DNA of 64,000 nt from Curvibacter cyanobacteriorum (lineage in GTDB: Bacteria > Pseudomonadota > Gammaproteobacteria > Burkholderiales > Burkholderiaceae_C): positions 62,001-126,000 of the forward strand of contig NZ_JAQSIP010000007.1 in the NCBI RefSeq assembly GCF_028649475.1, in the 5' to 3' direction. A program made the position numbers and the translations under genes. The notes below the pieces were generated by a model. That model had not been told where the DNA came from and searched no databases. It saw only the letters and a program-made list of their open reading frames with translations. Shown here piece by piece: positions 24,788-34,640 of this stretch. The first letter of the stretch is position 1, and each line of letters opens with the position of its first letter.

Positions 24788-26458
24788 TCAGGGTTTGGCG
24801 ATCACCACGCGGCGCTCGTCCTGGAACACGATGCGCGGGGTCAGCCCCAGCGCCTGGAGGGCGGCCAGGGTCGGGCGCTCCATGTAGGCCACGGCTTCGG
24901 GGGCGGCCTGCCAGCGCGGCACAAAGCCCTCCAGCGTGGGCACCCACAGCGCGGGTTCACGGGTCTGGCCAAACTCGAATTCGCCCTGGAAGTCCACCAG
25001 CGTCACCGGGCGGCGCAGGTAGAAGGGCAGGGTCTGGTCGTAGCTGCGCAGCGAAAACACGGGCACTGCCGGGTTGCGGGCCTGTGGAATCGCCTGCACC
25101 AACTCGGCACTGCTCTTTTGCAGGCCGTAGCCGTTGTGCGCCTGCAGGCCGATCAGCACGCAAGCGCTGTTGGCCAGCGCCAGCACGGCCACGGCGGCCA
25201 GCTTGCGCTGGCGCTGCAGCAGCCACCAGGTCAGTGCGCTGGCCAGCAGGAACAGGGCACTGGCCAGGCCGATGCCGTCGAGCATGGCGCGCGCAATCGC
25301 TGGGCTGCTGTCCTTGGCCACCAGTTGCTCGGCCAGCAGCCACACCGCCAGACCACCCGACCAGGCCAGCACCGGCACCAGCAGGTGCCAGCGCAGGGCG
25401 CGCACCGAGGCCTGTTCCAGTCGGCGGGCCAGCAACAGCACCAGGGCCGGGAACATGGGCAGGATGTAGGACGGCAGTTTGGAGCTGGAGGCGCTGAAGA
25501 ACAGCATCACGAACAGCGCCCAAACCAGCAAAAAGCCCTCGGCAAAGTCACTGCGGCGCACCTTCATCAGCCAGGGCAGCGCGCCGGTCCAGGGCATGAA
25601 GCCCAGCAGCAGGAAGGGGATGAAGTACCAGGGCGGGCCTTCGCGGTTGTGCACCGGGCTGAGGTAGCGGTCGAAGTGCTCGTGCACAAAAAAGAACCAG
25701 GCAAAGTCCGGGTTGCGGGCCGACACAGCCCAGAACCAGGGCACCGTCAGGGCCGCGAACAAGGCCAGCCCGGCCCACCAGCGCATGGCGCGCCAGATCG
25801 CAAAGTCCAGTCGCCACAGGCTGTGCAGCACCAGCACCGCGCCAGGAATCAGCAGGCCGACCAGGCCTTTGCTGAGCACGGCGGCGGCCAGTCCCACCCA
25901 GGCCGCCAGCATCCAGCCGCTGCGCGACTGGCCCTGGGCCTGCGCGTGCTGGGCCAGCAAAAAGCCACACATGGCCAACGTCAGAGCGCCGCACAGCCCC
26001 GCATCCAGCGACAAGAAATGGCTGTTGATCAAGATCCAGCTGGTGCCGGCGCCACCCAGCAAGGCCAGCACGCCGGTGCGTGCGCCCCACAGGCGGTGGG
26101 CGGTGTGGCCCAACAGGCCCACGGTCAGCAGCCCGGCCAGGCCAGGCCACAGGCGGGCGCTGAACTCGCTGACACCGAGCAGCGCCATGGCCAGTGCGCC
26201 GCCCCAGTACTGCAGCGGTGGCTTTTCAAAATACAGCAGGCCGTTCAGGCGTGGCGTGATCCAGTCGCCGCTTTGCAGCATGGCCAGCGACAGCATGGCG
26301 TAGCGGCCTTCGTCGGGTGAGATCAGGGCACGGCTGCCCAGGGTGACCAGCCACAGGGCGACAAACGCCAGGCCGATCAACAGGGGCCACAGGCCGACAC
26401 GCCCGCTTTGGCGCGAGGCGCTTCGGTTCAACAGGGACGCCGGAGAGGAGTTATTCAC
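24788..26458 (-). CDS. arnT: Lipid A L-Ara4N transferase (GT39/ArnT family)
   Basis: 556-residue integral membrane glycosyltransferase with about twelve helices and a periplasmic C-terminal domain. It moves L-Ara4N from undecaprenyl phosphate to lipid A phosphates, lowering the negative charge bound by cationic peptides. The first periplasmic loop has the acidic catalytic motif in LISPDEGRYAMLSLAM, followed by LNGLLYFEKPPLQYW, both diagnostic of the ArnT branch. Gene order here is arnT-arnE/F-arnB-arnC-formyltransferase-decarboxylase-arnD, unlike the enterobacterial arnBCADTEF. The chosen start precedes the first helix by about 23 residues. Confidence 0.9.
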   Translation of the reverse strand: MNNSSPASLLNRSASRQSGRVGLWPLLIGLAFVALWLVTLGSRALISPDEGRYAMLSLAMLQSGDWITPRLNGLLYFEKPPLQYWGGALAMALLGVSEFSARLWPGLAGLLTVGLLGHTAHRLWGARTGVLALLGGAGTSWILINSHFLSLDAGLCGALTLAMCGFLLAQHAQAQGQSRSGWMLAAWVGLAAAVLSKGLVGLLIPGAVLVLHSLWRLDFAIWRAMRWWAGLALFAALTVPWFWAVSARNPDFAWFFFVHEHFDRYLSPVHNREGPPWYFIPFLLLGFMPWTGALPWLMKVRRSDFAEGFLLVWALFVMLFFSASSSKLPSYILPMFPALVLLLARRLEQASVRALRWHLLVPVLAWSGGLAVWLLAEQLVAKDSSPAIARAMLDGIGLASALFLLASALTWWLLQRQRKLAAVAVLALANSACVLIGLQAHNGYGLQKSSAELVQAIPQARNPAVPVFSLRSYDQTLPFYLRRPVTLVDFQGEFEFGQTREPALWVPTLEGFVPRWQAAPEAVAYMERPTLAALQALGLTPRIVFQDERRVVIAKP

Positions 26459-26866
26459 GGTGTGTCAGGGCCGCTGGGCTGCGGGTCGGGGGACCCAAGG
26501 TGGGCGCGAGGGCGGGCGCGGCGCTCATGGGCTCGGCGCTCAAAAGCGGTCTGCCCACCGCACCCTGAGGACGCCACAGGCGGCAGCGGGCCATGACGTC
26601 AGGCAAGGGCGCAGCGGCAGCATCATGGCGGAGATCGACTCGGGGTCCCGTTCGGTGAAGGTAAGGAGGCGGGGCCGCTGCGCGCCAGGCTGCGGCATCC
26701 GCCAAGCGGGCCGGGCCGCTCGGTGCGGGCGGGGCGGCTGATTATATTCGGCACATCTGTTCAAGACGGCGTTTCTCCACCCCCGGCGCCGGGCTGCCCG
26801 GCGACGTGCGTCAACTTTGCTGTTTTTTGCCGCCGCTTTGCGATGGGCGCGGCACGGCGGGCCGTT
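26459..26866. other. Intergenic region upstream of the arn operon
   Basis: About 400 bases, GC-rich, with no gene-like frame. It should hold the arn promoter for minus-strand transcription. I looked for a PmrA-type box (paired YTTAAK) and found none. A short AT patch (GATTATATTCGG) near 26740 is the only promoter-like composition. Confidence 0.45.
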
Positions 26867-27307
26867 TCAGGCCGTCGGGACGGCGGCGGCCAGGCGGGCG
26901 CGGAAGGCCTCGGGCACCAGGGCCACTTTCTTGTCCTGCTTGCCGACGAACACCACGCCGATCTTGCCGCGGGCCACCTCGCGGCCGCTGGCCCGGTCGG
27001 TCATGCGGAACACCAGGTCAAAGCCGTAGCGGTTGAAGTCCTGCGGCAGCATCTCGACGCACATGGTTTCGCCGTGAAAGCCCTCCGACTTGTACTGCGC
27101 CACGATGTCGCCGACCACGATGGACAGGCCCTCGACCCCGGCTTCGCGGTAGCCCAGCCACTGAAAAAAGCGCACCCGTGCCTCGGACACCAGCGTCAGC
27201 AACTGGGCGTTGTCGAGGTGGCCGCCCTGGTTGACGTGGCTGATGTAGATCTGCATCTCGGTCGAGAACAGGAAGTGGTCGGGCAATTCAAATTGGAGGC
27301 GGGCCAT
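26867..27307 (-). CDS. Hot-dog-fold acyl-CoA thioesterase
   Basis: 146 residues of the 4HBT/YbgC-like thioesterase family. The usual N-terminal block is seen (MQIYISHVNQGGHLDNAQLL, where the family has D-x-x-x-H-x-N), followed by the long helix and QYKSEGFHGETMCVEM. It hydrolyses an acyl-CoA of unknown chain. The ATG at 27307 starts the fold cleanly; earlier in-frame sequence is Pro/Arg-rich non-coding. It follows the RND pump operon by about 130 bases and may be independently transcribed. Confidence 0.8.
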   Translation of the reverse strand: MARLQFELPDHFLFSTEMQIYISHVNQGGHLDNAQLLTLVSEARVRFFQWLGYREAGVEGLSIVVGDIVAQYKSEGFHGETMCVEMLPQDFNRYGFDLVFRMTDRASGREVARGKIGVVFVGKQDKKVALVPEAFRARLAAAVPTA

Positions 27308-27434
27308 GGCGGGCAGACAAAGGTGCGGATCGGCAGGAGGAGCGGTATTGTGCCCGGCTGCGCTGGGTCGGCCAGGCCGGGCGCGCTGGCTGGGCGGTTC
27401 GGGGCGGTCGGGTGGGGGCGGGCTGGCCGCGCGG

Positions 27435-28922
27435 TCAGGGCGTGGCGCGTGGCGTCTGGGCGGCCAGGGCGGTGCCGGGCTCCACTTGCCAGCCACCGCC
27501 CAGCGCCTTGATCAGCTGCACCGAGGTCAGCAACTGCTGGCTGCGGTTTTGCACCTCCTGGCGCTGGTAGCCCAGCAGGGTTTGCTGGGCCAGCACGACT
27601 TCCAGCAGGCTGGAGGCCCCGGCCTGGTAGCGCGCCTGGGACAGGCTCAGCACTTTCTCGGCCGCCGCCACCGCTTGTTGCAGGGCGCGCGAGGATTCGC
27701 GCAGCGCGGCCTGGGTGCTGAGGCCGTCTTGCACCTCCTGGAAAGCCACCAAAACCACCTGCCGGTATTGGGCGCTGGCCTGCTGGTGGCTGGCCTGGGC
27801 CACGTTGACCGCGGCCTGGGTGCGGCCCCCGTCAAACAGGGTCTGGGTGGCGCTCAACCCCAGCGACCACAGCAGGCTGGGGCCCGTGAACAACTGGGCC
27901 AGGCGCCCGCTGTCGTTGCCATACAGGCTCGACAGCGTCAGGCTTGGAAAGTAAGCGCTGCTGGCCACGCCGATTTGGGCATTGGCTGCCGCCATGGCGC
28001 GTTCGGCGCTGGCGATGTCGGGGCGGCGTTCCAACAGGTCGGCCGGTTGACCCAGCGCGACCAGCGGTGGCGGTGGCAAGGCGCTGCTGGGCGGCAGCTT
28101 GAAGCTGGGGGCGGGCTGGCCGGTCAGCGTGGCCAGCGCGTGTTCAAAGCGCGCGCGGGTGTCGCGCAGCGACTGCAGCTGGGCCTCGGTGCCGGCCAGC
28201 AGGCCTTGCTGCTGCCCCAGGTCGATGCCCGAGGCGCTGCCCAGCTCATGGCGGGCGGTGACGAAGTCCAGCGTCTTGCGCTGAGCGCGCAGGGTTTGCT
28301 GCAGCACCTCGATCTCGGCGTCCAGGCCGCGCAAGGCCAGGTAGCTGCTGGCCAGTTGGGCGCCCAGCAGCAGGCGGGTGTTCTCAAAGTCGGCCTGGGA
28401 CTGGGCTTCGCTGGCGCGCACGCCTTCAAGCTGGCGGCGCACCCGGCCGGCCAGGTCGACCTCGTAGCTGACCGTCAGGGCCAGGTTGTAGTCGTTCTGT
28501 TGCACCGAGCTGTTGGTGCTGGTGTAGCTGGTCAGGGGGCGGTTGGCCGAGGTCTGGTAGCGCGAGGTGGCGCCTTGCAGCCCGACGCGCGGCAGCCGCG
28601 CGCCCAGCGCCGCGTTGGTCTGGGCGCGGGCCTGGTCCAGGCGCGACTGGGCCAGCGCCAAGGTGTTGTTCTGGGTCAGGGCCAGCGCCATCAGGGCATT
28701 GAGCTGCGGGTCCCCGTAGACCGTCCACCAGTCGCCTTTGGCTTCGGTGTCGCGCGGCTGGCCGCTTTGCCAGCCGGGCTCGGTCTGCCATTGGGCCGGG
28801 GTGGCCACCGAGGGGCGTTGGTAGTCGGGGCCCACCGCCGAACAGCCCGTCAGCAGCAGGCCACCCAGGGCCAGTGCCCAGCCCAGCGGGGTCAGCGGGC
28901 GACAGACGCGGGCGGCGCTCAC
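27435..28922 (-). CDS. RND efflux outer-membrane lipoprotein (NodT/OprM family)
   Basis: 495 residues. The signal peptide ends in the lipobox LLTGC, so the protein is lipid-anchored, and the mature part begins SAVGPDYQRPSV, a NodT-family hallmark. Two internal repeats of the outer membrane efflux fold follow (DPQLNALMALALTQNNTLAL and DIASAERAMAAANAQIGVASSAYFPSL). It forms the outer-membrane duct of the pump. The GTG start overlaps the adaptor stop by four bases. Confidence 0.92.
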   Translation of the reverse strand: MSAARVCRPLTPLGWALALGGLLLTGCSAVGPDYQRPSVATPAQWQTEPGWQSGQPRDTEAKGDWWTVYGDPQLNALMALALTQNNTLALAQSRLDQARAQTNAALGARLPRVGLQGATSRYQTSANRPLTSYTSTNSSVQQNDYNLALTVSYEVDLAGRVRRQLEGVRASEAQSQADFENTRLLLGAQLASSYLALRGLDAEIEVLQQTLRAQRKTLDFVTARHELGSASGIDLGQQQGLLAGTEAQLQSLRDTRARFEHALATLTGQPAPSFKLPPSSALPPPPLVALGQPADLLERRPDIASAERAMAAANAQIGVASSAYFPSLTLSSLYGNDSGRLAQLFTGPSLLWSLGLSATQTLFDGGRTQAAVNVAQASHQQASAQYRQVVLVAFQEVQDGLSTQAALRESSRALQQAVAAAEKVLSLSQARYQAGASSLLEVVLAQQTLLGYQRQEVQNRSQQLLTSVQLIKALGGGWQVEPGTALAAQTPRATP

Positions 28923-30295
28923 GGGGTGCTCCGGGCGGCCTGCTTGCCGTCGTTGCCCTGGGGCGCGGCGGGTGGGCCGTCGCCTTTTTTGGCATCTGCG
29001 GCTTTGGCGTCACCGGGCTTGGCATCTGCGGCTTTGGCATCACCCGCTTTTTTGTCACCGCCCTTGTTGTCTGCGGGTTTGGGGTCCGGCAGGTCGTTGG
29101 CCTCGACCGGGTCGCCCTCGGCCAGCGAGTCGGGTGGGTTGACGATCAGCTTGTCGCTGGCCTGCAGGCCCTTGAGGATCTCGATGCGCACGCCCAGGTC
29201 ACGGCCCAGGGTGACCTTTTGCAGGTTCACCTTGCCGTCGCGCACCACCGCCACCACCGTGCCCTCGGGGCGGAACAGCAGCGCGTTGTTGGGCACGGTC
29301 AGCGTGGGCTTGTCGGCGGCATTGGTCTGCAGCGCGACTTGCACGTAGGAGCCAGGCAGCAGTTTGCCGTCGGGGTTGGGCAGCTGAATCTCCACCTGCA
29401 GGGTGCGGGTGGCCGGGTCGATGGCGCCGGCCGTGCGCACCACCTTGCCGGTGAAGGTCTGGCCTGGCAGCTCGGCCAGCGTGACCTGGGCCTCGTTGCC
29501 CACCTGGATGCGCGGGGCCGCGCTTTGCGGCGCCGCCACGTACAGGCGCAGCGGGTTGACCTGGGACAGCGTGAACAGCAGCTTGGGCGCGCCGCCATTG
29601 CCCGCGTCCACCAGGCTGCCGACGTCGATGTTGCGCTTGGTGATGACGCCCGCAAACGGCGCCACGATGCGGCCGTAGGACAGCAGTTGCTCCAGTCGCT
29701 GCACATTGGCCTCGGTGGCGGCCACGTTGGCCTGCACCAGTTTCAGGGTGTTCTGGCGCTCGTCGAGTTCTTGCTGTGACACCGCGTCGCGCTGGCGCAG
29801 GCCCTGCCAGCGTTCAAAGCTGGTGCGGGCCAGTTGCAGGTTGGACTGGGCTTGCTGGCGCGTTGCGCGGGCCTCGGCCAGTTGTTGTTCGATCTCGCCG
29901 GTGGCGATCTCGGCCAGCAAGTCGCCTTTTTGCACGCGGTCGCCAATGTCCTTGTGCCAGCGTTGCACATAGCCGCTGACGCGCGCGTACAGCGGGGTTT
30001 CCATGTAGCCCTGCAGCGTGCCGGGCAGCTGGATCTGCTGCTGACCCCGGCCAGGCCGCGGCGACACCACAAACACATGCACCTTGGCATTGGCCTGGGT
30101 GGCGGCGCTGAGCGTGCGCGCCTGGGCCGCGCGCTCGAACATCACCGCGCCAGCCCCGGCGCCCAGCACCAGCAGGGCGATCAGGGCGCCCCACTTGGCT
30201 CGGCGCAACAGCCGCAGGCGGTGGATCTGGTGCGCGCCCTCGTGCAGGTGCAGGCCATGGATTCCGATGGAAGAGTGTCGCTGCGCGTGGCTCAT
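28919..30295 (-). CDS. RND efflux periplasmic adaptor with repetitive Lys/Ala/Asp tail
   Basis: 458 residues. One N-terminal membrane helix (ALIALLVLGAGAGAVMF) is followed by the split lipoyl domain (YVQRWHKDIGDRVQKGDLLAEI, then PFAGVITKRNIDVGSLVDAG), a hairpin, and the beta-barrel and membrane-proximal domains. The last ~55 residues are low complexity, made of short units such as AGDAKAADAKPGDAKAADAK; they are not part of the adaptor fold and may contact peptidoglycan or membrane. It is translationally close to both neighbours: one base after the permease stop, and a four-base overlap with the outer-membrane gene. Confidence 0.92.
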   Translation of the reverse strand: MSHAQRHSSIGIHGLHLHEGAHQIHRLRLLRRAKWGALIALLVLGAGAGAVMFERAAQARTLSAATQANAKVHVFVVSPRPGRGQQQIQLPGTLQGYMETPLYARVSGYVQRWHKDIGDRVQKGDLLAEIATGEIEQQLAEARATRQQAQSNLQLARTSFERWQGLRQRDAVSQQELDERQNTLKLVQANVAATEANVQRLEQLLSYGRIVAPFAGVITKRNIDVGSLVDAGNGGAPKLLFTLSQVNPLRLYVAAPQSAAPRIQVGNEAQVTLAELPGQTFTGKVVRTAGAIDPATRTLQVEIQLPNPDGKLLPGSYVQVALQTNAADKPTLTVPNNALLFRPEGTVVAVVRDGKVNLQKVTLGRDLGVRIEILKGLQASDKLIVNPPDSLAEGDPVEANDLPDPKPADNKGGDKKAGDAKAADAKPGDAKAADAKKGDGPPAAPQGNDGKQAARSTP

Positions 30296-30296
30296 G

Positions 30297-33200
30297 TCAG
30301 GCGTTTCCTAAGCTGGAGTGCGGGGGGCGTGCGGTGTTGGGCGGGGTGCGACGGGTCGCGCGGCGTTCCAGCCAGCGGTGCACGCCGGCAAACACCACCG
30401 GCACAAAAAAGAGGGTCGACACGGTGGCGAACAGCAGGCCACCAATCGTGGCGCGGCCCAGGGGCGCGTTCTGTTCGCCGCCTTCACCCAGGCCGATGGC
30501 CATGGGCAGCATGCCGATGATCATGGCCAGGGCCGTCATCAGCACCGGGCGCAGGCGGGTGGTGCCGGCTTCGAGCGCGGCCGACAGCGGGGCGGCCCCG
30601 TCCAGCAGGCGTTCGCGCGCGAACGAGATCATCAAGATGCTGTTCGCGGTGGCCACGCCCATGGTCATGATGGCGCCGGTCAGGGCCGGCACGCTGAGGG
30701 TGGTGCCGGTCAGGAACAGCATCCACGCGATGCCGGCCAGCGCGGCGGGCAGGGCGGTGATGATGATCAGCGGGTCGATCCACGACTGGAAGTTGACCAC
30801 GATCAGCAGGTACACCAGCACGATGGCGCCCAACAGGCCCACGCCCAGGCCGACATACGAAGACTGCATGGTCTCCACCTGGCCGCGCATCTTGACCTGG
30901 GTGCCCCGGGGCAGTTGGTCCTTCAGGCTGTCGATGGCTTTTTGCACTTCGCTGGCGACGCTGCCCAGGTCGCGCCCGTCGACGCTGACATACAGGTCCA
31001 CCACGGGCTGCACGTTGTAGCGCGAGACCACGGTCTGCTCGCGCGCCGGACGCACGGTGACCAGGTTGCCCATCAGCTGCGGGGTGGCCGGGGCCGCGCT
31101 GGCCGCATTGCTGCTGGGGGGGGCCACCGGGATCTGCAACAGGCTGTCCAGCGAGTCCACGTTGTACTGCGGCGTCTGCACCGCCACCGTGTAGACCACC
31201 CCGTTGCTGGGGTTGAGCCAGAAGGCCGGCGCGGTCTGGAAGCTGCCCGACAGCGACACCAACAGGTTCTGCGCCACGTTGTTGGCGTTCAGGCCCAGTT
31301 GCTGCAGCTGGGTGCGGTCGATGTCGAGCTTTTTGGTCGGCTGGTTGATGCGCTGCTGGATGTGCACATCCACGGCGCCATCGATCTGCCGCACCTTGGC
31401 TTGCAGCAGACTGGCCAGGCGGTAGTTCTCGGCCACATTGGGGCCCGCAAACTGCACGTCGATGGCGGCGGGCTGTCCGAAGTTGAGGATCTGCGTGATG
31501 ATGTCGGCTGGCTGGAAGAAGATCTCCACCCCCGGGAACTGCGGCGGCAGCTCGGCGCGCAGGCGGCGCACATAGTCTTCGGTGGGGGCGTGGCCTTTTT
31601 TCAGCGCGATCTGCACTTCGCCGTCCAGCGTGCCGATCGTGCCCGCGTTGCTGTACGACAGGTTGATGCCGCTGTAGGGCAGGCCCAGGTTGTCGAGGAT
31701 GGTTTCCAGCTCTTCGGGCGGTACCACCTGGCGCACGGCGGCCTCGATGCGGTCGGCCAGGCGCGCGGTTTCTTCGATGCGGGTGCCCGTCGGCGCGCGG
31801 AAGTGCAGGCGGATCAGCCCCGCGTCCACGGTCGGGAAGAAGTCCCGGCCCAGCGTGCCGTACAGGCCGCAAGACGCCACACAGAACAGCATGAACAGCA
31901 CGATGAAGCTGCGGCGGCGCGGCAGCAGTGCGCTCAGGACCACCACATAGCCGCCGCGCAGGCGCTCAAACGCGGCGTCAAAACCCAGGTAGATGCGGCG
32001 CAGCGGGCCTGGGCGGCTGTCGTCGGGCACCGGGGCGTTGCGCATCAGCAGCATGACCAGGGTCGGCACCAAGGTGCGCGACAGCACATACGACGCCAGC
32101 ATGGCAAACACCACCGCTTCGGCCAGCGGCACGAACAGAAAGCGCGCCACCCCGCTCAGGAAAAACATCGGCACAAACACGATGCAGATGCACAGGGTGG
32201 AGACAAACGCCGGCACGGCGATCTCGCCTGCGCCGTCCAGGATGGCCTGCTCCAGCGGCGTGCCCAGGTGCAGGTGGCGTTCGATGTTTTCGATGGTCAC
32301 CGTGGCGTCGTCCACCAGGATGCCCACCGCCAGCGCCAGTCCGCCCAGGGTCATGAGGTTGATGGTCTCGCCCAGCGCGTACAAGGCCAGGATCGAGGCC
32401 AGCACCGACAGCGGGATCGACACCGCAATGATGCAGGTGCTGCGCCAGTTGCCCAGGAACAGCAGGATCATCGCGGCCGTCAGGCAGGCGGCGATCAGTG
32501 CCTCGTGCACCACGCCCGAGACGGCCGCCTTGACGAACAGCGACTGGTCAAACAGCGGCGTGATCTTCAGGTCGGCGGGCAGGGTCTGGGCCACCGAGGG
32601 CAGCAGGCTGCGCAACTTGTCGACGATCTCCAGCGTCGACGCATTGCCGTTCTTCAGCACCGACAGCAGCACGCCCCGGCTGCCGTCCTGGCGCGCCACG
32701 TTGGTCTGCGGCGAGAAGCCGTCGCGCACATTGGCCACGTCACTGAGCAAGATCGCGTTGCCGTTGCTGGTGCGCACCGGCAGGCTGGCCAGCCCCTGCA
32801 GGGTGTCGGGCGAGCCGTTCATGGACACCGTGTACTCGGTCTCGCCGAGCTTGGCGGTGCCCCCGGGCAGGATCAGGTTTTGTGCGTTGATGGCGGTGAT
32901 CACGTCGCTGGGCGTCAGGCCCTTGGCCTGCAGCGCCTTGGTGTCCAGGTCCACCGACACCAGCCGGTTCTTGCCGCCATAAGGGAAGGGCACCGCCGCG
33001 CCCGGGATGGTGATCAAGCGGGGGCGCAAAAAGTTGACGGCCGCATCAAACAGCCCCTGCTCGGACATGCTGGGGCTGGACAGGCCGAGCTGGATCACCG
33101 GGAGGCTGGACGCCGAGTATTTGATCACCAAGGGGGGCGTGATGCCCGGCGGCATCTGGCGCACCACCGCCTGCACGGACGACGTCACCTGGGCCAGTGC

Positions 33201-33512
33201 GGTCTGGATGTTGGCGTTGGGCTGGAAGAACACCTTGACCACCGCGATCCCCGCCAGGGACTGTGACTCGATGTGTTCGATGTCGTTGACCGTGGTGGTC
33301 AGCGAGCGTTCATTGACGTTGGTGATGCGGGCGCCCACCTCCTGGGCCGACAAACCGCCGTAGTTCCAGATGATGCTGATGACCGGGATGTTGATCTCCG
33401 GAAAGATGTCCGTCGCCATGCGCATCAGCGTCAGTGGCGTGGCCAGCACGATCAGCAAGGCCATCACGATGAACGTGTAGGGGCGGCGCAGCGCAATATT
33501 GACGATCCACAT
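30297..33512 (-). CDS. RND multidrug efflux permease (AcrB-type)
   Basis: 1071-residue inner-membrane proton/drug antiporter with two repeats of six helices and two large periplasmic loops. It begins IVNIALRRPYTFIVMALLIV. The paired aspartates of the proton relay lie in helix 4 (GILVDDATVTIENIERHL), which places it with hydrophobe/amphiphile rather than heavy-metal exporters. Near the end, GIVTANSILM-type sequence appears as GVATANSILMISFARERLLDG. First gene of the permease-adaptor-outer membrane operon. No local regulator is present. Substrate unknown. Confidence 0.92.
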   Translation of the reverse strand: MWIVNIALRRPYTFIVMALLIVLATPLTLMRMATDIFPEINIPVISIIWNYGGLSAQEVGARITNVNERSLTTTVNDIEHIESQSLAGIAVVKVFFQPNANIQTALAQVTSSVQAVVRQMPPGITPPLVIKYSASSLPVIQLGLSSPSMSEQGLFDAAVNFLRPRLITIPGAAVPFPYGGKNRLVSVDLDTKALQAKGLTPSDVITAINAQNLILPGGTAKLGETEYTVSMNGSPDTLQGLASLPVRTSNGNAILLSDVANVRDGFSPQTNVARQDGSRGVLLSVLKNGNASTLEIVDKLRSLLPSVAQTLPADLKITPLFDQSLFVKAAVSGVVHEALIAACLTAAMILLFLGNWRSTCIIAVSIPLSVLASILALYALGETINLMTLGGLALAVGILVDDATVTIENIERHLHLGTPLEQAILDGAGEIAVPAFVSTLCICIVFVPMFFLSGVARFLFVPLAEAVVFAMLASYVLSRTLVPTLVMLLMRNAPVPDDSRPGPLRRIYLGFDAAFERLRGGYVVVLSALLPRRRSFIVLFMLFCVASCGLYGTLGRDFFPTVDAGLIRLHFRAPTGTRIEETARLADRIEAAVRQVVPPEELETILDNLGLPYSGINLSYSNAGTIGTLDGEVQIALKKGHAPTEDYVRRLRAELPPQFPGVEIFFQPADIITQILNFGQPAAIDVQFAGPNVAENYRLASLLQAKVRQIDGAVDVHIQQRINQPTKKLDIDRTQLQQLGLNANNVAQNLLVSLSGSFQTAPAFWLNPSNGVVYTVAVQTPQYNVDSLDSLLQIPVAPPSSNAASAAPATPQLMGNLVTVRPAREQTVVSRYNVQPVVDLYVSVDGRDLGSVASEVQKAIDSLKDQLPRGTQVKMRGQVETMQSSYVGLGVGLLGAIVLVYLLIVVNFQSWIDPLIIITALPAALAGIAWMLFLTGTTLSVPALTGAIMTMGVATANSILMISFARERLLDGAAPLSAALEAGTTRLRPVLMTALAMIIGMLPMAIGLGEGGEQNAPLGRATIGGLLFATVSTLFFVPVVFAGVHRWLERRATRRTPPNTARPPHSSLGNA

Positions 33513-33720
33513 TGATCACATACCCGGTTGGCTGTCTGGCATCCTGGCCGGGCGCCCGAGTGGGCACTGGCAAGCCAACGGCGGATTGTGCAGGAGATCG
33601 CAAGCCCCTGCTGCTGCTTTGCCGTTGGGTTTGATGCGCCGGCGTTGGGTCGGTGTGGCTTTGTGCTGCTGCACCTTAATTGAGTGCGGGTTGAGCGTAT
33701 TTGGGGGCCGCTTCAGACGC

Positions 33721-33749
33721 AAAAAAGCCCCTCGAGAGGGGCTTTTTTT
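33721..33749. terminator. Bidirectional intrinsic terminator
   Basis: A8-bp stem (AGCCCCTC/GAGGGGCT) with a two-base centre, flanked by six A on one side and seven T on the other, works in both directions. On the minus strand it ends the RRM-protein transcript, about 90 bases after its stop. Confidence 0.88.
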
Positions 33750-33834
33750 GAATCTGTGGGCTGGTGTCGCAGCGGGCAGTTGTGGTTTTTAAATCACAGT
33801 GCGCTGAGGGACATCAGACCGACGGGGATTCGAT

Positions 33835-34218
33835 TCAGTAGCTGCTGCCGCCGCCGTAGCCGCCGCCGCCGCTGCGGCCACCGCCGTAGCCGCCGCCGCC
33901 ACCACCGCTACGGCCACCGCCGTAACCGCCGCCGCCGCCGAAGCCGCCACCGCTGCGCGGGGGACGGGGTTCCATCGGCTTGGCTTCGTTCACGGTGACG
34001 CTGCGGCCACCCATGGACTGACCGTTCATGCCGTTGATGGCGGCTTGAGCTTCAGCATCGCTGCCCATTTCGACAAAGCCGAAACCCTTGGAGCGGCCGG
34101 TGTCACGTTCCATCATGACCTTGGCGCTGGTGACGCTGCCGAATTCGCTGAAAGCTTGTTCGAGGTCGTTGTCACGAACTTGGTACGGCAGGTTGCCGAC
34201 GTAGAGTTTGTTGCCCAT
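33835..34218 (-). CDS. Glycine-rich RNA-binding protein with one RRM
   Basis: 127 residues. Residues 3-80 form one RNA recognition motif with RNP2 (LYVGNL) and RNP1 (KGFGFVEM). The C-terminal ~45 residues are Gly/Tyr/Arg/Ser-rich (units such as GGYGGGRSGG), like cyanobacterial and plant cold-induced Rbp proteins. It probably binds single-stranded RNA and may be cold-induced. The ATG at 34218 follows TAGGAGT; the frame is open further upstream but that part is an AT-rich leader. Confidence 0.88.
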   Translation of the reverse strand: MGNKLYVGNLPYQVRDNDLEQAFSEFGSVTSAKVMMERDTGRSKGFGFVEMGSDAEAQAAINGMNGQSMGGRSVTVNEAKPMEPRPPRSGGGFGGGGGYGGGRSGGGGGGYGGGRSGGGGYGGGSSY

Positions 34219-34640
34219 TTTGGGACTCCTAAAAATACATAGAGAAAGCGATGGAGTCCCGAAAAACGCACATTTCAGACGAAAACCTGGCCAATCACCG
34301 CAAGCCTGTGCAAATTGAATTGCACTCATGCATTAAATGCGCGGAATCCAAAAACACCTAGCAATTTTTAAGAAATAAGCTTGTGTTGCTTGATTTAGGT
34401 CGCCAGGAGGGGGCCCTTGTTGACTGGAAAAGACAGATTCCGCCCTTCCTTTCACCGGCCTGACGGTCTGACTCGCCAGCCCGGCGCGCTGCGGCCAGCA
34501 CCGGGGCGGGCCTGCAAGGGCGGCCGCGCGCCCGCCGGATCGGCCGCGCCGTTGGCAGGCTGGAGGTGGCCACGGTCAAGGCTTGTCAGGGTGGCTTCAG
34601 CCGCAGGGGTGGCGGTGCTCCGCACCCGGTGCGGGCGCCG
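34219..34640. other. Long AT-rich leader of the RRM gene and adjoining non-coding DNA
   Basis: The ~180 bases next to the RRM gene are unusually AT-rich for this genome and probably contain its promoter and a long 5' untranslated region, as is common for cold-responsive genes. The rest is GC-rich with no gene-like frame. Confidence 0.45.
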
